Positions 57,836 to 64,000 of a stretch of DNA of 64,000 bases are shown here, in pieces. A program made the position numbers and the translations under genes. Position 1 is the stretch's first letter; each line of letters begins with the position of its first letter. The stretch lies in assembly GCA_012845835.1 (NCBI GenBank), contig JABAKD010000025.1:1453001-1517000 (forward strand), in the 5' to 3' direction. This DNA is from Undaria pinnatifida. Lineage: Eukaryota > Sar > Phaeophyceae > Laminariales > Alariaceae. A model generated the notes under the pieces. It ran no database searches, was not told the origin of the DNA, and saw only the letters and a list, made by a program, of their open reading frames with translations.

Positions 57836-58330
57836 TTACTATTTCGTACATGCCAAGAATTATTAGAACCTTCCTTTTTTTGGTTCACTATGCACCATCA
57901 TACAGCAGTAGGTCGCAGGCTCATTAGCTCAGGTCAGCACAGCAACACACCGCAGCGCTGGCTCAGTAACGCAGCGCTGGGCAGTGCCGTGCGGTACCGT
58001 CAGGTGTCGTGCCCTGCGATACGGTGCTATTCGGTGCTGTGCCGTGCGGCGTGCTTTGCTTAACTTACTATTTCGTACATGCCAGCCAGGTAGCATTTGA
58101 AGTATGATATCATGTCAGGTACCGGTACTACGATTAATACACCTGGTCCAGGTTTGTTGATACTACTACAGGACATTGATTAGCAACAAAAAATGAACGT
58201 CCAGCAGCTCTGCCCAGCTACAGCTCAACAGCGCAGCGCCGTGGTGTCGTGCGGTACCGTGCCTTTCGGCCCTGCGGTGCGGTGCGGTGATGGGCGGTGC
58301 TTTCTTTCAAACATACAGCACCAGGTTTCA
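57836..58330. repeat. GC-rich tandem repeat, right side of the DIRS-order insertion
   Basis: Continues the array of 50470-51076: ACTATTTCGTACATGCCA, ATTATTAGAACCTT, GGTTCACTATGCACCAT, then CAGCGCTGG...GTGCCGTGCGGT core. A further, more diverged unit follows at 58060-58300. Confidence 0.8.
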
Positions 58331-59309
58331 CGCAAAATGTACCAGGTACCACAGGTGCCGGTGTGCACGTGTATAGCTGATAGAACACGTCTATGTACTT
58401 TCTTCATTCGATTGTCCTCTCTAGGTAATGGTTTTGGGTCCGCAAATTTCACCGATACTGCCGATCAGAAGGTGGCATCGCCAACAAGCACACAACACGG
58501 TACAGGCCGATCAGCTCTGCACAAGCAGCTTTTGACATTTTCAAATAGCTATTCGCACTAAATCATGGGCCTCTCATTTCGATCTCCTTTTCATGTAGTG
58601 GTGTACATCCTTGCGCGAGCGTGGTGGGCGGCGCCGACCCCCGCTGAGCGGAGCCCATGTAGCTGCTATGTGTACGTTAAGGCGCCCCTTCGCTATGAGA
58701 ATAGACCCGTGACGCATGTTGAATTTGGAGTAATTTCTCCGTGATGATGGCCCTTTATCTTGCTGCTTGCGTTGTAGCATGACAACAGTTTAGGCCTTGA
58801 TGTACGTGTAGTGGCGTGGCAGCAGTTGAACATACTTCAAAAGCAAAAACGCGACAACAATTGCGTGAACATGAATACTCTGTTTCTCCGAGTTTGACAG
58901 CCGCTTCTAGCGTGATAGCGTCAAGGCCGTAGTTGGAGATGCCCCGTGCGGACTGAAGGTGATCCCCCTGTCGCTAGACTGAGTAGTCGGTTTGCCAACG
59001 ATCTTGCTGTACATTAGCACGTGGTAGCTTGAATAAACGGTTTTACTGGCGAGATCGTGGGAATGATTGCGTAAAATTAAACTCCTTATCTTCTACACTC
59101 ATGATACAGAGCTAGCAACCTTTTTACCTGCTTCTCGCGTGGAGCCTGACGGCAGTCTCCTCTCGCGAATATTCCAAAATGTACTTGGCGTACGTATCAT
59201 AGATGTGATACCTCTGCTGTATGGAGGCTGATCTTCAAGGAACTTTTCCTCTGCACTTGAGAAAATGGAAGGGGAGGGAGGGGGGGGGGGGGGAGGGGAG
59301 AGGCGGGGG
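58331..59309. other. Intergenic region without recognised gene
   Basis: Short open frames only; a G-run of about 14 bases at 59280-59294 leads toward the inverted repeat. Confidence 0.5.
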
Positions 59310-61660
59310 GAAGGCTGAGCGCGACTCCACGAACGTATTCTTGGCGGCGTTCATCTAAGCCCAAAGCCGCCAACTCGCTGGGACGAGGGTACGTCGAGCC
59401 GTTGCTCGCGGAGAACGCGCGAATCACGGAGGTGCCAACCGATTCCGACTGCCGTACAGCAGCAATACTCCTTCACACAAACCGCCTCTACTTGCTTTCT
59501 TTAGATGCGATGACGTACGGTAGTTGCTTACTTCATATCTATACACCGTGGCGCCCCCTCCTTCCCCACCATCCGCACCAACGTCTAGACCTAGCACCAT
59601 GCGTGTATCAAACACCTACATGTACGCGCTTTGAAGATGTTGGTGAAAACACCCTTTCTGCCCCCCCCCCCTCCCCCTCCCTCACACCAACCGCCTCTAG
59701 TTGCTTTTTTAGATGCGCTGACGTACGGTAGTTGCTTACTTTATATCTATACACCGTGGCGCCCCCTCATTCCCCACCACCCGCACCATCGTCTAGACCT
59801 AGCACCATACCTATAGCAAACCCCTGCATGTATGCGCCCTATAGATGTTGATTGAAAAATCCTCCCTCCCCCCCCTCCCCCCCCCCCCCCCCTCCCCCCC
59901 CCTCCCCCCCTCCCCCCTTCCCCCCGCCCCACCCCCCCCCACCCTCTCCCCCTCCCCCCGCCCCTCCTCCCCCCCTCCCCCCGCCCCTCCTCCCCCCCTC
60001 CCCCCCCCTCCCCCCCCCTTGGTTGAAAAACCCTTTCCCCCCCCCCTCCCCCCCCCCCTCCCCCCCCTCCCCCCCCCCCTCCCCCCCCTACCCCCCCCCC
60101 TCCCCCCCCTACTCCCCCCGTCATCCCCCCCCCTCCCCCCCCCTCCCCCCCCCAATCCCCCCCCCTCCCCCCCCCCCTCCCCCCCCCCGCCTCTCCCCCC
60201 CCCCTCCCCCCCCCCGCCTCCCCCCCGCTCTCTCGCCGTCGCCTCCCCCCTCCCTCCCCCCCCCCTTCCCCCCCGCCCTTCCCCCCCTCCCCCCTCCCAT
60301 TCAGCCCCCGCATTAGGAATGTTTCCTCTGCACTTGAGAAAATGGAAGGGGAGGGGGGGGGGGGGGATGGGGGGGGCGGGGAGGGGGCGGAGGGGGGGGG
60401 GAGGGGGGGGGGTAGCGTGGGTTGGCTGGAAGGGGGGGCAGGATGGGCAAGGGGGGGGGGGGAAAGGGGGGGGTAGGGGGGGGTCGAGAGGGGGGGCGGG
60501 GGGAGGGGGCGGAGGGGGGGGGGAGGGGGGGGGGGGCGGGGGTTGTCTGGATGGGGGGGCAGGATGGGGAGGGGGGGGGGAGGGGGGGGGGAGCGGGGGG
60601 CAGAAGGGGGGGGGGAGGGGGAGGAGGAAGGGGGGAGGGAGGAGGGGGGGGGGAGGAGGGGGGGCAGGCGTGGGGGGGAGGGGTGTGTGTGAGGGGGGGG
60701 GGAGGGGGGGGGGGGAGAGGGGGAGGGGGGGGGGAGAGGGGGGGTGGGAGGGGGGGGTGGGGGTGGGGGGAGGGGGGGGGGAGGTGGGGGGTGGAAGGGG
60801 GCGGGGGGAGGGGGGGGGGGGAGGGGGGGGGGGGAGGGGGGGGGGAGGGGGGGGGGTAGGGGGGGGGTAGGGGGGGGGTAGGGGGGGCGTAGGGGGGGGG
60901 GTAGGGGGGGGGTAGGGGGGGGGGGAGGGGGGGGGGGGGGGGGGGAGGGGGGGGGGGGGGGGGAGGGGGGGGAGGGGGAGGGGGGGGGGAGGGGGGAGGG
61001 GGGGGGGAGGGGGGGGGAGGGGGGAGGGGGGGGGGGAGGGGGGGGGAGGGGGGGGGAGGGGGGAGGGGGGGGGGGGAGGGGGGGGGGGGGAAGGTTTTTT
61101 TCACCAACATTTATAGGACGCATACATGGAGGGGTTTGCGATACGCATGGTGCTAGGTCTAGGCGATGGTGCGGGTGGTGGGGAAGGAGGGGGCGCCACG
61201 GTGTATAGGTAGTAAGTAGGCAATTTCAGTACGTCAGCGCATCTAAAAAGCAACTAGAGGCGGTTGGTGTGAGGCAGGGCGGGGGGGGCGGGGGCGGAGG
61301 GGGGGGGGGGGGCAGAAACGTTTTTTTTAACCAACATCTTCAGGGCGCATACATGTAGGGGTTTGCTATACGCGTAGTGCTAGGTCTAGGCTATGGTGCG
61401 GGTGGTGGAGAAGGAGGGGGCGCCACGGTGTATAGATATGAAGTAAGCAACTACCGTACGTCATCGCATCTAAAAAAAGCAACTAGAGGCGGTTGGTGTG
61501 AAGGAGTACTGCTGCTGTACGGTAGTCGATATCGGTTGGCACCTCTGTGCCTCGCACTTTCTCCGCGAGCAACGGCTCGACGTACCCTCGTCCCAGCGGG
61601 TTGGCGGCTTTGGGCTTGGCCGAACGCCGCCAAAGCTACGTTCGTGGAGGTGCACTCAGC
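59310..61660. repeat. Giant imperfect inverted repeat with polypyrimidine and polypurine arms
   Basis: The left arm reads outward-in: CGTTCATCTAAGCCCAAAGC, CGTCGAGCCGTTGCTCGCGG, two direct copies of a unit with CACCGTGGCGCCCCCTC and AGACCTAGCACCAT (59455-59660, 59690-59850), then almost pure C with scattered T (59855-60300). The right arm is the complement: almost pure G with scattered A (60340-61092), two copies of the unit (61110-61270, 61330-61520), then CCGCGAGCAACGGCTCGACG and TTTGGGCTTGGCCGAACGCC. Long frames here (341-458 codons of Pro or Gly) are composition artefacts. The centre (about 60305-60345) holds CCTCTGCACTTGAGAAAATG, also present at 59250. Confidence 0.85.
60340..61092 (+). 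repeat. G-run tract with quadruplex potential
   Basis: About 750 bases of G runs (mostly 6-14 long) separated by single A, GGA, T or C. It fits G-quadruplex and triplex consensus many times over. Run lengths may be unreliable in any assembly. Confidence 0.8.
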
Positions 61661-61840
61661 CGAGACGCCAAAGTTACAGCAGGCGCAGCCGTTATTGGCA
61701 GCATGGGATCGATAACGCGCGCTGCTGCCGTCGTGTGATACACGCTGCTGGTGAGCGAAACTAGGAATGCGCCACGCTGACTTCTGCGAGAAGCAACAAC
61801 AGCAGTGATAGCCAAGCAAGCGTCAGCGCCTTGTATAACC

Positions 61841-62152
61841 GGTCGCCCCGGTGGCGTATCAGGTTATTATCCTCGAGCCTGGTATAGATCAATTTCGTCA
61901 GTTCGAGCCCCGCCGAGTGCATACTCGTATAAATTCGTTGGGACTTTTTCTTGTGCACAAATTGACTTGCGGAAAGCGCGAGAGCGTAAATTAGCAACAC
62001 TCGATGAAAATCGACGAGCAGTGGGATTGCTGAACCCTATACGCGATAAAAATTGGAGGCAAGAATCGGGGGGAAGACGGGACGACACCTGTGACCACGG
62101 ATTGTCCAGAAGCTGGGAAATTCGATTGAAAGGGGAGAAAAAAAAAAAAAAA
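61841..62152 (+). mobile_element. tRNA-derived SINE, copy 2
   Basis: The head GGTCGCCCCGGTGGCGTATC resembles a tRNA 5' part with an A-box-like GTGGCGTATCAGG; the B box AGTTCGAGCCCC lies at about 61900. The body GAAAGCGCGAGAGCGTAAAT ... AATCGACGAGCAGTGGGATT ... CCTGTGACCACGGATTGTCC matches copy 1. A 15-base A-run at 62138-62152 ends it. About 312 bp. Confidence 0.8.
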
Positions 62153-62254
62153 TGGTAGTGCAGAGTGTGGTACGTGGTATGGGTGTGTAGGCGTGTGGGT
62201 GTGTTTGATGGTGGGATGAGCGATGCGACGGGTTAAAAAAACACGTGTTGAACT

Positions 62255-62400
62255 TTTTCGACTGAGTTTTCGACTGTAGGATCAAGTCGAAAAAGTCGTG
62301 TTTTTCGACTGGTGGATCCGCCAGTCGGAATTATTATTCTTAGTCGAAAAAAGTTGAGTCGAAAAAGCCTTTTTTTGACTGACAAATCCGACTATATAAA
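62255..62400. repeat. Foldback cluster based on AGTCGAAAAA
   Basis: Several inverted pairs: CTTTTTCGACT with AGTCGAAAAAG (62256-62300) and CGACTGGTGG with CCGCCAGTCG (62317-62338); further AGTCGAAAAA words continue to 62372. Looks like a small foldback/MITE relic. Confidence 0.7.
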
Positions 62401-62422
62401 AAATGCCAGAAGTAAGTGGCCT

Positions 62423-62650
62423 TAGACCAACTATTCTGGGAAATATTTTCATCAATTATTTCTCTCTTTAACAGGGGATCTCTGACGCCAAATATGAAAA
62501 CCATCCACTACAATGGGACCGGAAGTCATCGTTATAATAGACCAACTCTTATGGGAAATATTTACGGATTTATTTCTCTCTTTATCAACAGCGATCTCCG
62601 ACGCAAAAAATAAAAACCATCTACAATGGGACCATAAATCATCGTTATTT
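62423..62650. repeat. Two-copy tandem repeat, about 115 bp
   Basis: Units start TAGACCAACT(A/C)TT and share GGGAAATATTT, TTATTTCTCTCTTTA, CTACAATGGGACC and TCATCGTTAT. Confidence 0.8.
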
Positions 62651-63440
62651 TGTTATTTCTGGGTTCAGAAATAATCGAGGCCAGAAATCAGCAGACCTGG
62701 TGCTTTCTGAGCCCAAAAATAACAGCTCTTCCAACCTCTCAGAACTGGGATGTTTTTGCTTTTTGATCCTACCTCGTACCAAATATCACATGTCACCACT
62801 GCCTACTCTGTACTATTAATATGATACCTGTCTGCTGTGCACGTCGTCCATCACCCACAAAAAACCACAAATACACATACGACAGCACACCGCGCTTGTT
62901 GAGTGTGAGACAGAGCTTCGTCCTCACACAAACGTGACAGCAGCTGCAGCACCACCACCATGAAAACCACCACACTGCAGCAGCCCAGCAGCACCACAGC
63001 AGCAGCACCGCAGCGCCACAGCAGCACTACAGCGGCATAGACAGCAGCAGAGGCGGTGGTGACCTAACGTCGCGGGCAACAGTGTACGTGCCAGCTTTTC
63101 AACAATAAAGAAAGGCAAACGGCAAAACAAGACCTACCAATTCAACATAAAACCACTTTCCAAAGATGAGAAGCCATAGACTAGTCCAATGGACACCCCT
63201 TATTTCTTTTTTCTGATGCAGTTATTTCTGCAGCCTCAAAACTACAAAAATAATGGCCAGAAAAATCGCTCAGAGAATCACATACAGAGGATGATAGAGC
63301 ACCAATTTGTTTTTGTCCGCCATACCGGCACGCAACTGGCATCCTTCGGTTAAGTACCACTATTAATGGTACGAGTATCCTTATTATATACACTAGACTA
63401 ATACGCTATCCTTATTATATATTCTAGTGGGTAAAAATGT
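62651..63440. other. Intergenic, with CAG/CCA-rich stretch
   Basis: CAGCAGC/CACCACCA imperfect repeats at 62938-63055. The frame on either strand is low-complexity. No gene recognised. Confidence 0.5.
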
Positions 63441-63442
63441 TA

Positions 63443-64000
63443 TTTGCGACACCGGTGTCGCAAAGAAGCCCCTTATTTGCGACACCACGCTGCGTTGGCG
63501 GCAGATACCCCAGACTGTCTCCAAACTACCTGGGGTGTGTCGGCATGGCGTAAGGCTACCATTGAAGCTATCGCTCAGTCAGCCAAAACGGGCCAGTACT
63601 CGAGGAGATATGTGGTATCTTGGGGCAACCGACCAATGTTCAGACCGTGTCGCAAATAAGCTATGTGCAACACGGTGTCGCAAATAAGGGGCTTATTTGC
63701 GACACCACGCTGTGTTCTCGGCAGACAACTCAGATTGACTCCTAACTACCTGGGGCGTGTCGGCATGACATGAGGCTACCATTGAAGCTATCACTCGGCC
63801 AAAACGGGCCAGTACTCGAGCAGATATGTGATATCTTGGGGCAACCGACCAAAGTTCAGACCGTGTCGCAAATAAGCAGTTTTACGACACGGTGTCGCAA
63901 ATAAGCCCCTTGTTTGCGATACCCCGCTGTGTTCTCGGCAGACATCTCAGATTGATTCCTAACTACCAAGGGTGTGTTGGCATGGCGTAAGGCTGCCATT
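63443..64000. mobile_element. Tandem array of small TIR-bearing units (MITE-like)
   Basis: Units of about 185-190 bp run from CTTATTTGCGACACCACGCT to its near complement CCGTGTCGCAAATAAG: 63471-63658, 63692-63873, and a third starting at about 63903 that leaves the window. Linkers of about 31 bases (GTGTCGCAAATAAG-containing) create hairpins between units, for example 63674-63706 with 15-bp arms and a 3-base loop. A perfect 22-bp palindrome (arm TTTGCGACACC) sits at 63443-63464. Interiors share CTACCTGGGG(T/C)GTGTCGGCAT and ACGGGCCAGTACTCGAG. Confidence 0.75.

Noticed and set aside
59747-61123. 458-codon Pro/Gly-rich open frame (- strand) and similar frames on the + strand
   Set aside because: They follow from C-run and G-run composition; frames are open on both strands and reverse character at the palindrome centre.
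63443-64000. CRISPR-like array
   Set aside because: Repeats are about 190 bp with inverted ends and similar interiors; there are no short unique spacers and the genome is eukaryotic.

Overview
The window looks like nuclear DNA of a stramenopile, most likely a brown alga. Host coding sequence is split by GT-AG introns of a few hundred bases to over 1 kb. The one host gene is a beta-helix/multi-membrane-pass protein of the kind usually named 'polymorphic outer membrane protein-like' in brown algal genomes. The rest is repeats, including a tyrosine-recombinase retrotransposon of the DIRS/Ngaro order. There are no operons and no bacterial signals. Species is an inference; no organellar genes or rRNA genes were seen.

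Layout. 1-6304: 3' part (six exons) of the host gene on the + strand. 6305-11726: gene-poor, with degenerate CCATGG-rich DNA and copies of a short dispersed repeat. 11727-16342: nearly intact pogo-type DNA transposon with TA target duplication, terminal inverted repeats and a three-exon DDE transposase. 16345-20500: dispersed repeats, one split by a later insertion. 20930-22990: 84-bp satellite. 24332-27122: 5'-truncated LINE ending in an (AC)n tail, with a second truncated 3' end at 29905-30230. 27759-28621: MITE-like DNA. 30922-31302 and 61841-62152: two copies of a tRNA-derived SINE with poly-A tails. 32412-38523: degenerate Ty1/copia element on the - strand with both LTRs. 40780-42560: a second CCATGG-rich block abutting a copia remnant. 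44857-48744: large non-coding LTR element. 51077-57835: DIRS-order (Ngaro/PAT-like) element with split direct repeats, inserted without target duplication into a GC-rich tandem repeat. 59310-61660: very large imperfect inverted repeat with almost pure C/T and G/A arms. 62255-64000: foldback sequences and a tandem array of small TIR-bearing units.

Functionally there is one host cell-surface gene. Everything else recognisable is mobile DNA, mostly decayed by stops and frameshifts. The pogo element is the best preserved; its reading frame has one suspicious stop. Exon joins given here were chosen because splice consensus, phase and protein family motif all agree; no transcript evidence was available. 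Coordinates of repeat ends are accurate to a few bases where a junction is described and to tens of bases otherwise.
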